This document shows, piece after piece, positions 26,443 to 34,397 of a stretch of 64,000 bases of DNA (within the stretch, counting starts at the first letter, position 1; each line of letters opens with the position of its first letter). The stretch comes from Ectobacillus sp042610425 (GTDB taxonomy: Bacteria; Bacillota; Bacilli; Bacillales; Bacillaceae_G): positions 1,054,001 to 1,118,000 of the forward strand of contig NZ_JBGJZM010000001.1 in the NCBI RefSeq assembly GCF_042610425.1, written 5' to 3'. The notes under the pieces were generated by a model. That model was not told where the DNA came from. It saw only the letters and a program-made list of their open reading frames with translations, and made no database searches. The translations under genes were made by a program, and so were the position numbers.

Positions 26443-27432
26443 ATGCTAAACCAAACGGCTATACCGCTTCGAACACTCGGAAAAACAGAATTGGAGATTT
26501 CCGCACTTGGTCTTGGATGTTGGCAATTTAGTAAAGGGAGCGGTATGGTAGGTCGGTTTTGGCCAGTTTTATCGCAGGACGACATTCGTAACATTGTCAA
26601 GACTAGTTTGCAAGGTGGAATCAATTGGTTTGATACCGCTGAAGTATATGGAAAAGGGCAGTCAGAGGAAGCATTAGCAGAAGCTTTGGTAATGCTTGGT
26701 GAAGAAGCAAAGGATGCTCTAGTTGCAACGAAGTGGTGGCCACTATTTCGATCTGCTAGTAGTATTACTGCTACAATCGATAATCGAATACATGCTTTAA
26801 AAGGCCGCACAATAGACTTGTATCAAATTCATCAACCCTATGCACTTTCAAATGTTCGCTCACAGTTAATTGCAATGGCTTCGCTCATAAAGGAAGGAAA
26901 AATCCGTTATGCAGGCGTAAGTAATTTTAATGAATCAAAAATGAGGGAAGCTCATACGGTTTTGCAGGAGTTCGGATACCCACTTGCCTCTAATCAGGTG
27001 AAGTATAGCTTACTTGATCGTCGCATTGAGAAAAACGGTATTATGGATGCTGCTAAAGAGCTAGGCATTACGATTATTGCGTATTCTCCACTTGAACAAG
27101 GAATATTATCGGGCAAGTTTCATAAAAATCCAGAACTTGTGAAAAAAATTACAGGACCTCGGAAATATTTATCCTATTTCAAACCTACAGGTCTTGCAAA
27201 AACAAAGCCACTCATTGATCTTCTAGATAAACTAGCTTTAGAATATAACGTAACAACCAGTCAAATTGCATTAAATTGGTTAATTCATTTTCACGGAGAC
27301 ACAGTGGTGGCGATTCCAGGAGCATCGAAGATTCGACATGCAGAGGAAAATATCGGGACGCTTGGATTCAAATTATCGGAACAGCATCTTAATGAGATAG
27401 ATAGGATGTCAAAGCAGGTAACTGCCAATTAA
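26443..27432 (+). CDS. Aldo/keto reductase
   Basis: A 329-residue NADPH-dependent (beta/alpha)8 oxidoreductase. The tetrad is in place: Asp in FDTAEVYG, Tyr in the same motif, Lys in VATKWW and His in YQIHQP. The cofactor-binding end is AIPGASKIRHAEEN. It acts on aldehydes or ketones in the cytoplasm; the physiological substrate is unknown. Monocistronic, with GAGGGGAAA before the ATG and a terminator after the stop. Confidence 0.9.
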   Translation: MLNQTAIPLRTLGKTELEISALGLGCWQFSKGSGMVGRFWPVLSQDDIRNIVKTSLQGGINWFDTAEVYGKGQSEEALAEALVMLGEEAKDALVATKWWPLFRSASSITATIDNRIHALKGRTIDLYQIHQPYALSNVRSQLIAMASLIKEGKIRYAGVSNFNESKMREAHTVLQEFGYPLASNQVKYSLLDRRIEKNGIMDAAKELGITIIAYSPLEQGILSGKFHKNPELVKKITGPRKYLSYFKPTGLAKTKPLIDLLDKLALEYNVTTSQIALNWLIHFHGDTVVAIPGASKIRHAEENIGTLGFKLSEQHLNEIDRMSKQVTAN

Positions 27433-27452
27433 AATCGGAATACGATTTAACG

Positions 27453-27482
27453 AAAGGCACCTACAAGGTGTTCTTTTTTTTA
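27453..27482 (+). terminator. Terminator after the aldo/keto reductase gene
   Basis: GAAAGGCACCT pairs with AGGTGTTCTTT (G-U pairs allowed) around a 3-base loop, followed by T residues. Confidence 0.75.
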
Positions 27483-27533
27483 TGCATATGATAAAATTCA
27501 GTAAAATCCGATAAAATTAATGGGTAAAAACTA

Positions 27534-27562
27534 TTGACTTTCTTTTACAAAATTATTAGAAT
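27534..27562 (+). promoter_or_regulatory. Sigma-A promoter of the S-box operon
   Basis: TTGACT (27534-27539) and TAGAAT (27557-27562) are separated by exactly 17 bases. Transcription would begin near 27569, about 30 bases before the riboswitch aptamer. Confidence 0.75.
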
Positions 27563-27599
27563 AAAGACACTCTACAAAATATAATAAATTTTCCGAATT

Positions 27600-27701
27600 C
27601 TTATCAAGAGAGGTGGAGGGACTGGCCCTATGATACCTCGGCAGCGGATTCTCTTTGAATACTGTGCTAATTCCAGCAAGCAAAAGTGCTTGGAAGATAA
27701 G
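27600..27701 (+). ncRNA. SAM-I (S-box) riboswitch aptamer
   Basis: The S-box consensus is clear: ATCAAGAGAGGTGGAGGGA, CTGGCCC, then the ATGATACC and GGCAGC segments, GTGCTAATTCCAGCA, and a closing P1 helix of CTTATC (27600-27605) with GATAAG (27696-27701). This aptamer binds S-adenosylmethionine and switches transcription off when SAM is plentiful. The conserved ATGAAACC reads ATGATACC and GGCAACC reads GGCAGCG here, minor deviations in J/P positions. It controls metQ and the three genes after it. Confidence 0.95.
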
Positions 27702-27740
27702 AAGAGTTTATAAATGTTTTCATATTTTTGTTAACATTTC

Positions 27741-27778
27741 AACCTCTTTCTATTTTCTAGAAAGAGGTTTTTTATTTG
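27741..27778 (+). terminator. Riboswitch expression-platform terminator
   Basis: The stem AACCTCTTTC/GAAAGAGGTT with a 9-base loop and T6 lies 40 bases after the aptamer. The left arm can instead pair with GAAGAG just after P1 (27701-27706), which would be the antiterminator formed without SAM. Confidence 0.9.
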
Positions 27779-27949
27779 TAGTAGGGGATTACTTCATGTA
27801 AAGAAGAGTTGAATTATTACATGTACATAAGCTTAAAAAAGCATGGATTACATCAACCTACCATAACCCTACTGCATATGAACTATGGAAAATAAAAACG
27901 AGTTAGAAGTATTATGAGGTTCACTCATGAAAGGAAAAGGGGATTAAAC

Positions 27950-28774
27950 ATGAAAAAACTATTATTCGTACTAGCTAGCATTCTACTAATTGTAACTGGA
28001 TGCAGTAACAAAACATCTACTCCTGTAGAAAAAACAATTAAGGTGGGTATTAGTGGATCTGATACACGTGTTTGGGATTTTGTTAAAGAAAAAGCAAAAA
28101 AGGAAGGTATTAATATTGAAATCGTTAAGTTTTCAGATTATATCCAACCAAACCTTGCACTTAGCAATGGTGAAGTAGATGTGAATGCTTTTCAAACGGT
28201 AGCGTATTTCAATTCCTTTAAGAAAGATCGTAATCTAGATCTAACAGCAATTGGAACGACAGTACTCGCGCCTTTAGGCTTGTATTCTAAAAAAATAAAA
28301 AGTGTACAGGATTTGAAGAATGGGGATCAAATTGCAGTGCCGAATGACACAACAAATTTAGGACGTGGACTCATTCTTTTAGAAAAAGCAGGGCTTATAA
28401 AATTAAAGCAAGGCTTTGATGGTAAGGGTGGATTAGAAAATATTGTAGAAAACCCTAAAAATTTAAAAATAACTCCTGTGGCTGCAGGTCAAACTCCTCG
28501 TGCTATGGATGATGTTGCAGCTTCCATCATAAACAATGGTATTGCAGTTGATGCTGGATTTAACCCGAGCAAAGATCCGATTTTCAGGGAAGATCAAACG
28601 GCTAAACCATATATAAACATCATAGCAACGCAAACGAAGCGTAAAGATGATCCAACTTTGAAAAAGCTAGTAGCCATTTATCAAACAGAAGAGGTTGCGA
28701 ATTTCATTAAAGAAACATATAAAGGGGCTCAAATTCCAACGTCTATTCCTGTAAAGGATATTGAAAACTTGTAA
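27950..28774 (+). CDS. metQ: Methionine-type ABC transporter substrate-binding lipoprotein (MetQ/NlpA family)
   Basis: A 274-residue lipoprotein (lipobox IVTGC) of the NlpA family. Typical segments are VGISGSDTRVWDFV, QPNLALSNGEVDVNAFQTVAYF, IAVPNDTTNLGRGL and VAAGQTPRAMDDV. MetQ delivers methionine or related sulfur compounds to the MetNP transporter. No metN or metP is in the operon, so it must share a transporter encoded elsewhere. ATG 27950 follows AAAAGGGG. Its position under the S-box and next to degradative enzymes suggests a ligand other than plain methionine. Confidence 0.9.
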   Translation: MKKLLFVLASILLIVTGCSNKTSTPVEKTIKVGISGSDTRVWDFVKEKAKKEGINIEIVKFSDYIQPNLALSNGEVDVNAFQTVAYFNSFKKDRNLDLTAIGTTVLAPLGLYSKKIKSVQDLKNGDQIAVPNDTTNLGRGLILLEKAGLIKLKQGFDGKGGLENIVENPKNLKITPVAAGQTPRAMDDVAASIINNGIAVDAGFNPSKDPIFREDQTAKPYINIIATQTKRKDDPTLKKLVAIYQTEEVANFIKETYKGAQIPTSIPVKDIENL

Positions 28775-28789
28775 AAAGGGGATGCTGAT

Positions 28790-30004
28790 ATGTCTGTAAT
28801 ACAAGCGGAGGAACAGCGTAATAGAATTATTGAAAATATCAATAGAGCAGAAGCAGTATATATTGATACGAGTCATACTATCCACAATAATCCTGAAATT
28901 GGAAATCAAGAATATTTTGCTTCCCAAACCTTACTTGCTCTTTTAGAGCAGGCAGGGTTTGAAATCACAAAAGATATTGCAGGACATGAAACAGGTTTTA
29001 TTGCAAGCAAGCAATCTGGTAAACCAGGTCCTACCCTTGGATATCTTGCTGAATACGATGCACTTCCTGGACTTGGTCATGCTTGCGGACACAATATTAT
29101 AGGAACAACAAGTGTAGCAGCTGCAATTGCAGTAGCTGAGGTCATCGATGAGACCGGAGGAGAAATTGTTGTTTTTGGTACACCGGCAGAAGAGGGGGGA
29201 CCAAATGGAAGTGCAAAGGGAAGTTATGTGAGTGCTGGATTATTCAAAGATGTGTCTGCATGTTTAATGATTCATCCTCATAATAAAACGTCGACAACGA
29301 GTGAATCGCTTGCAGTTAACCCATTTGATTTTCACTTTTACGGTGTCTCGGCTCACGCAGCTGCATGTCCGGAAAAAGGAATCAATGCATTAGATGCAGT
29401 TCTATCTTTATTTAATGGTATAAATGCGCTTCGTCAACAATTATCAGCTGATGTCCGTATTCACGGTATTATTACGAATGGCGGTGATGCACCTAATATT
29501 ATTCCAGCCTACGCATCCGCACGTTTTTTCATTCGTGCAAACACCCGAGTAGCTTGCGAGAGAGTAACTGAAAAAGTGTTTAATATTGCAAAAGGAGCAG
29601 CGCTTGCTACCGGAGCAACCTTAAAAATCGAGCAAACCCAGAACAAAATTGATAATCTATTATTAAATTCTACGTTTGATGAAATTGTTGCTAATGAATT
29701 AGAGCAGCTAGGCGAGGTTGTTTTTCGTGATGGGAGAACGGGAATTGGATCTACAGATGCTGGCAATGTAAGTCAAGTAGTTCCTACCATTCATCCGTAT
29801 ATAAAAATAGGAAATGATAATTTAGTTGCTCATACAGATGCGTTTCGTGAGGCTGCTTGTTCCCAGCAAGGAGATCAGGCCTTGATTATAGGGGCAAAGG
29901 CGCTAGCCTTAACGGGATATCGATTACTCATTGATCGTGATTTGCTTCAAAAGATCCATGCTGAGTTTGAATTAAAAAAGCAAGCTGAGCAAATAGTACA
30001 GTAG
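28790..30004 (+). CDS. M20-family amidohydrolase (AbgB/HmrA-like)
   Basis: A 404-residue zinc peptidase-fold enzyme. Metal-binding and catalytic segments are AEYDALPGLGHACGHN, TPAEEGGPNGSAKG and the late His in TIHPYIKIG; the dimerisation domain begins near YGVSAHAAACPEKG. The family hydrolyses N-acyl or aminoacyl amides of amino acids. It starts 15 bases after metQ with its own AAGGGG site. M20 enzymes have been placed in methionine regulons of Gram-positive bacteria and, with flavin monooxygenases, in sulfur-amino-acid salvage; here it is a candidate deprotecting hydrolase. Confidence 0.85.
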   Translation: MSVIQAEEQRNRIIENINRAEAVYIDTSHTIHNNPEIGNQEYFASQTLLALLEQAGFEITKDIAGHETGFIASKQSGKPGPTLGYLAEYDALPGLGHACGHNIIGTTSVAAAIAVAEVIDETGGEIVVFGTPAEEGGPNGSAKGSYVSAGLFKDVSACLMIHPHNKTSTTSESLAVNPFDFHFYGVSAHAAACPEKGINALDAVLSLFNGINALRQQLSADVRIHGIITNGGDAPNIIPAYASARFFIRANTRVACERVTEKVFNIAKGAALATGATLKIEQTQNKIDNLLLNSTFDEIVANELEQLGEVVFRDGRTGIGSTDAGNVSQVVPTIHPYIKIGNDNLVAHTDAFREAACSQQGDQALIIGAKALALTGYRLLIDRDLLQKIHAEFELKKQAEQIVQ

Positions 30005-30068
30005 GTTAATTGAAGTATTTATTTTTTCTATTCTAGTATTTACTTGCAAACAGAGAGGGGAAATAGTT

Positions 30069-31121
30069 ATGAAATATGGATTTTGGCTTCCGATTTTTGG
30101 AGGATGGCTTCGCAATGTAGAGGACGAAAATATGCCGGCGACGTTTGAGTATGCAAAATCAGTAATACAATCTGGTGAAAAATGGGGGTTTGATGTTACT
30201 CTTATAGCAGAACTATATTTAAATGACATTAAAGGACCTGATCAGGATTCATTAGAAGCGTGGACAACAGCAGCAGCACTTGCAGCGGTAACCGAACGGA
30301 TTGAAATTTTAACTGCTATTCGTCCTGGATACCACAACCCAGCAGTTATTGCAAAAATGGCAGCAAACATCGATCAAATATGTAACGGAAGATTTTCACT
30401 AAATATTGTGTCTGCATGGTGGGCAGAGGAAGCGCGTCAATACGGCGGTATATTTACAGAACATGATGAACGATATGATCGTACAAAAGAATTTGTAGAT
30501 ATTATAAAGGGACTATGGACAGAGGATACATTTAGTTATAATGGTAAGTATTATACGATTGAAAATGCTAAACTGTCTCCTAAGCCTGTTCAACGACCGT
30601 ATCCACTCCTTTATGCAGGTGGAGAGAGTGAAAAAGGTAAGAATGTAATTGTAAATGGTACGGATGCATATGTAATGCATGGTGGCACTCCTGAAGAAAT
30701 TGAAGTGAAAGTGGCTGATATGAAACTACGTCGTAAAAATGCGGGGAAACCACCGTTTGAAACATTTGGTATGGCAGCTTATGTTATTTGCCGTGATACA
30801 CCAGAAGAAGCACAGGCTGAATTAGATCGTATTACGGATATTAAGGATTCTAGTGGTTATGCAGGTTACGATGATTTCGTAAGCAAATCTCATCTTGAAC
30901 AACAAGTGAAGCTATATGATTATTCTGTTTCAAATCGTGGTTTGCGTCCGAATTTAATTGGAACCCCAGAGCAAATTGCTGATCAAATCCTAGCATTCGA
31001 ACGTGTTGGAGTCGATCTTCTCATTCTTCAATTTTCGCCACAATTAGAAGAAATGCAACGTTTTTCAGAGCAAGTAATGCCAATTGTAGAAAAAAAACGA
31101 GCACAAGCGATTACATTATAA
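30069..31121 (+). CDS. LLM-class flavin-dependent monooxygenase
   Basis: A 350-residue bacterial-luciferase-like (beta/alpha)8 oxygenase dependent on reduced FMN supplied by a separate reductase. Markers are GFDVTLIAELYLNDI, LEAWTTAAALAAVTERIE, RPGYHNPAVIAKMAANID, LNIVSAWWAEEARQYGG and YPLLYAGGESEKG. It belongs with the RutA/SsuD/dimethylsulfone monooxygenase branch; such enzymes cleave C-S or C-N bonds. No flavin reductase is in the operon. Control by the S-box points to a sulfur substrate. GAGAGGGG precedes the ATG. Confidence 0.87.
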   Translation: MKYGFWLPIFGGWLRNVEDENMPATFEYAKSVIQSGEKWGFDVTLIAELYLNDIKGPDQDSLEAWTTAAALAAVTERIEILTAIRPGYHNPAVIAKMAANIDQICNGRFSLNIVSAWWAEEARQYGGIFTEHDERYDRTKEFVDIIKGLWTEDTFSYNGKYYTIENAKLSPKPVQRPYPLLYAGGESEKGKNVIVNGTDAYVMHGGTPEEIEVKVADMKLRRKNAGKPPFETFGMAAYVICRDTPEEAQAELDRITDIKDSSGYAGYDDFVSKSHLEQQVKLYDYSVSNRGLRPNLIGTPEQIADQILAFERVGVDLLILQFSPQLEEMQRFSEQVMPIVEKKRAQAITL

Positions 31122-31139
31122 GGAAAGAAGGAATTGTAG

Positions 31140-32093
31140 ATGGCAAAGATTTATATTATTCATGAAAATGACGAATGGACGATTCATTTAACGAAACGCT
31201 TAGATGAATTGAAACTTCCATATGAAGTATTGCATTTAAATGCAGGAACAGTTGATTTATCTGCTGAGCCTCCAGAAGGAATTTATTATAGTCGTATGAG
31301 TGCCTCTTCTCATACTCGCGGTCATCGATATGCTCCGGAACTTGCTGGAGCCTATATAGCATGGTTAGAACACCATGGTAGAAAAGTGTTTAATGGTAGT
31401 CGCGCTCTTCAATTAGAGGTTAGTAAGGTCGCACAATATTTGGCATTAAATAAAGAAGGTATTCATACACCAAAAACTATTGCGGCAGTAGGTAAGGAAC
31501 AAATAATAGAAGCTGCAAAGCAGTTTGAAGGACAGCCTTTCATTACGAAACATAATCGTGCGGGTAAAGGTCTTGGTGTACAATTGTTTCAAACAGTTGC
31601 TAGTTTGCAAGCATATGTAGAAAGCAGTGCATTTGAAGAACCAGTTGACGGTATTACGCTTATCCAAGAATATATACAATCACCAGAGTCATATATTACG
31701 CGTTGTGAATTTGTAGGAGGAACATTTGTATACGCAGTTCGCGTTGATACATCTGAAGGATTTCAGTTATGTCCTGCCGATGCGTGTCAAATCGGCGATC
31801 TATTTTGCCCAGTTGGTGAAGAATCAGATAAAAAACCGAAATTTCAAGTTATTGATGGATTTCATGAATCTATTCTTGAAAAATATAAAGCAGTCTTGGC
31901 GAATAACGGAATTTCTGTTGCTGGTATTGAGTTTATACGCGATAGTAAAGGAGAAATCTATACGTATGATATCAACACGAACACAAATTATAACTCAGAT
32001 GCAGAAGCAAATTCTGGAAAATACGGCATGCTAGAAGTTGCAAAATTTCTTGGAAAAGAATTAGAAAAAGAATATGGAGCTCGCGTTAAATAA
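31140..32093 (+). CDS. ATP-grasp ligase, RimK/LysX-like
   Basis: A 317-residue ATP-grasp enzyme. The ATP-binding core has FITKHNRAGKGLGVQLF (glycine-rich lid), a hinge LIQEYIQSPESYITRCEFV and the Mg-binding DINTNTNYN near the end. RimK/LysX relatives join an amino acid to an amine or carboxylate through an acyl-phosphate. It lies 19 bases after the monooxygenase and ends the operon. In comparable sulfur-salvage operons this slot is taken by an N-acetyltransferase, so it may attach an amino-acid protecting group; that is inference. Confidence 0.82.
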   Translation: MAKIYIIHENDEWTIHLTKRLDELKLPYEVLHLNAGTVDLSAEPPEGIYYSRMSASSHTRGHRYAPELAGAYIAWLEHHGRKVFNGSRALQLEVSKVAQYLALNKEGIHTPKTIAAVGKEQIIEAAKQFEGQPFITKHNRAGKGLGVQLFQTVASLQAYVESSAFEEPVDGITLIQEYIQSPESYITRCEFVGGTFVYAVRVDTSEGFQLCPADACQIGDLFCPVGEESDKKPKFQVIDGFHESILEKYKAVLANNGISVAGIEFIRDSKGEIYTYDINTNTNYNSDAEANSGKYGMLEVAKFLGKELEKEYGARVK

Positions 32094-32128
32094 TCTTCTC
32101 TCATTGATATTATAAATAGTTTTTCCCT

Positions 32129-32166
32129 AAAAACGCCTTTGGTTTCTAACTGAAGGCGTTTTTATT
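32129..32166 (+). terminator. Terminator closing the S-box operon
   Basis: The stem AAAAACGCCTT/AAGGCGTTTTT with a 13-base loop and T tail. Confidence 0.88.
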
Positions 32167-32272
32167 ATGACTCATTTAACAAAATACAAGTCATATCCTT
32201 GTATTAGATTCATAAGCTTAATCAAGAGACTTTGTCTATTGCTATTCCAATGTAAAGGTGGCGCCTTCTTCT

Positions 32273-34384
32273 ATGAAAAAACAAATGATTGCCACTTGTG
32301 TGCTGCTTCTTTTGATCCTTATTCCTATTCATTCACATGCGGCGGAAGGGGAAGGAAAACGCAGAACTGTAATGCTCATCTATGATGATTCTGGCAGCAT
32401 GCGAACGAGTGGAGATGTAGAGGTTGATCGCTGGAAATATGCCAATTACGCTTTGCAAAGCTTTGTTGGATTGCTTGATAGTAAGGATCGGTTTTCTTAT
32501 GTAGCAATGAGCAATCCAACTTCAGAAATAGCTGTCACTCTTGAACGGCGGCAAGAAGAAATCAATCAGCTTCGTTCCATAGACAAATTTAAAGACACTC
32601 CTTTTCAATCCGTTGTTACAGCGATAGAAGCAATGAAACGTCAAATCAAAGGGAACGAGTCTGATGAGTATTGGTTTATGATTGTTACAGACGGAGCCTT
32701 TAACGATTTGCAAGTTACAAATCCAGCACAATATGCTACCAATAAAAAAATGATGACAGATACACTTCAAAGTTTTATGCAATTTACGAATGATAACCAT
32801 ATTTCGATTCATACTCTTCTTATTACTATGGAATCGAATATAAGCAATGAAGAACGTCAGCAGATGAATACGTTTAAAGAAATTTGGAAGCAGACAACAA
32901 ATGGATTGGTTATAAGTAGTGATGGGGAAGATGGAATTATTCGAAGTGTAAATGAAGCAGCGGCACTCATATCCAATCGTGATCCATTTTCAAATATAGA
33001 GGATGCGCTAAAGCTTACTGTAAAAGATACAACCATTTCGCTTGTATCACCGTTTCCGATGCGCCGTATTACAGTAGTTGAGCAAGAACATATTAACAAT
33101 ATTGTTGGTCTGTCTGATAAAGCGGCGACGACGGAGGGACCGTTTTTGATGAGCGCCCCGAAGATGCCAATGCTTGGCGGTGCAGTGGTTCATGTGGAAC
33201 ATCCGGATGGGTCTGTCATGAAACCTGGAACGTATACTTTGCAGCTTGAAAAACCAGTAGATGCATCTAAAAGCTTGAAGGTTCTTGTAGAGCCTGCACT
33301 TGATTTTACAGTCAATTTGTTTGAGAAAAATGGAAATCAATTAAATAAAAGTGAGGGTAGTCTCTATGTGGGAAGTACAGCGATCATAGAAGCAAGACCC
33401 ACTTATTTACCTATTCATCCCACCGACTATACAGTCTCTTATAAACAAAATGGTCAAACATATGAAATGAAGTGGAATGAGGAAAGGAAAGCATTTCAAT
33501 ACACAACTACAGTTGGTAATGAAATTGTGCAAGGAAATGTGGTAATGAGTATTAAAGGATTTTATCAGCAAATGAAAGAAATTAGGATTCATCCTATTAG
33601 CAAGCCAAATTTCACATTACAGCTATTGACGTCAAATTGGAAAGACAATGTAGCTAATTTGTCAAACAGCCCTCCCATTATCGTGCAGCCTCTTCTGGAT
33701 GGGAAACCGATGACGGAAGAGGACGTAGCAACATTACATACAACCCTCTCTCTTACTAAACATGTAAACATAGAAATAGAAAAAAAAGGAACGAAACTAT
33801 ATGTATATCCTCGTGCTTATTTCTCTCAACTATTTAATTTCACAGACACAGGTATGGTAGAAGCATCGTTACAATTGGAAAGTCAGCGATATGGAAAAGC
33901 CAGTGTTGTTATTCCATTCGAAGTATCGGACGCTTCGTTTTGGAAAAGATACAATATCTTACTTCAACAAGTTGTCCCTCTTTCTATATTGTTTCTTATT
34001 TTAGTAATTCTAGTAATTGGGTGGGTAACGAGGGCTCGTTTTCATAAAAGGGCTTTTATTCAATATGAATTAGATCAGTCACTGTATACTGAATGGATTC
34101 ATACAGCCGAGCCGGAACCGTTGCAAGGTTCATGGTGGAAGCATTACGTAGGTATTCCATTTAGGGATGAACGCCGGACAGTGCAAGCTGTAACGTTTAT
34201 TGCAAAGAAACGAACCAAGGCGGTGCAAATTGCTAAGGAATCGCAATGTGCTGGAATGATAATTGATGGTTCTGTGTTAGAGGAAGAAGAAGTAGGAATA
34301 GCAGTTCGAACTTTGTATCCGAATGAGACGATTGTCATTGAACGAGGTTATGGAAAAGAAACGTATAAATATGAATGTGAATAA
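32273..34384 (+). CDS. Membrane von Willebrand factor A domain protein
   Basis: A 703-residue protein with a signal peptide (residues 1-24), a VWA domain with the metal-ion site DDSGS (about 38-42) and IVTDGAF later, a long beta-rich extracellular part, one transmembrane helix (about 565-590) and a 110-residue cytoplasmic tail beginning RARFHKRAF. ATG 32273 is chosen because AAAGGTGG lies upstream. It is followed 13 bases later by the tubulin-like gene, so the tail may contact that filament-forming protein. Makarova and Koonin described an association of VWA genes with a tubulin-like family. Confidence 0.8.
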   Translation: MKKQMIATCVLLLLILIPIHSHAAEGEGKRRTVMLIYDDSGSMRTSGDVEVDRWKYANYALQSFVGLLDSKDRFSYVAMSNPTSEIAVTLERRQEEINQLRSIDKFKDTPFQSVVTAIEAMKRQIKGNESDEYWFMIVTDGAFNDLQVTNPAQYATNKKMMTDTLQSFMQFTNDNHISIHTLLITMESNISNEERQQMNTFKEIWKQTTNGLVISSDGEDGIIRSVNEAAALISNRDPFSNIEDALKLTVKDTTISLVSPFPMRRITVVEQEHINNIVGLSDKAATTEGPFLMSAPKMPMLGGAVVHVEHPDGSVMKPGTYTLQLEKPVDASKSLKVLVEPALDFTVNLFEKNGNQLNKSEGSLYVGSTAIIEARPTYLPIHPTDYTVSYKQNGQTYEMKWNEERKAFQYTTTVGNEIVQGNVVMSIKGFYQQMKEIRIHPISKPNFTLQLLTSNWKDNVANLSNSPPIIVQPLLDGKPMTEEDVATLHTTLSLTKHVNIEIEKKGTKLYVYPRAYFSQLFNFTDTGMVEASLQLESQRYGKASVVIPFEVSDASFWKRYNILLQQVVPLSILFLILVILVIGWVTRARFHKRAFIQYELDQSLYTEWIHTAEPEPLQGSWWKHYVGIPFRDERRTVQAVTFIAKKRTKAVQIAKESQCAGMIIDGSVLEEEEVGIAVRTLYPNETIVIERGYGKETYKYECE

Positions 34385-34397
34385 AGGAGTGAGGATA

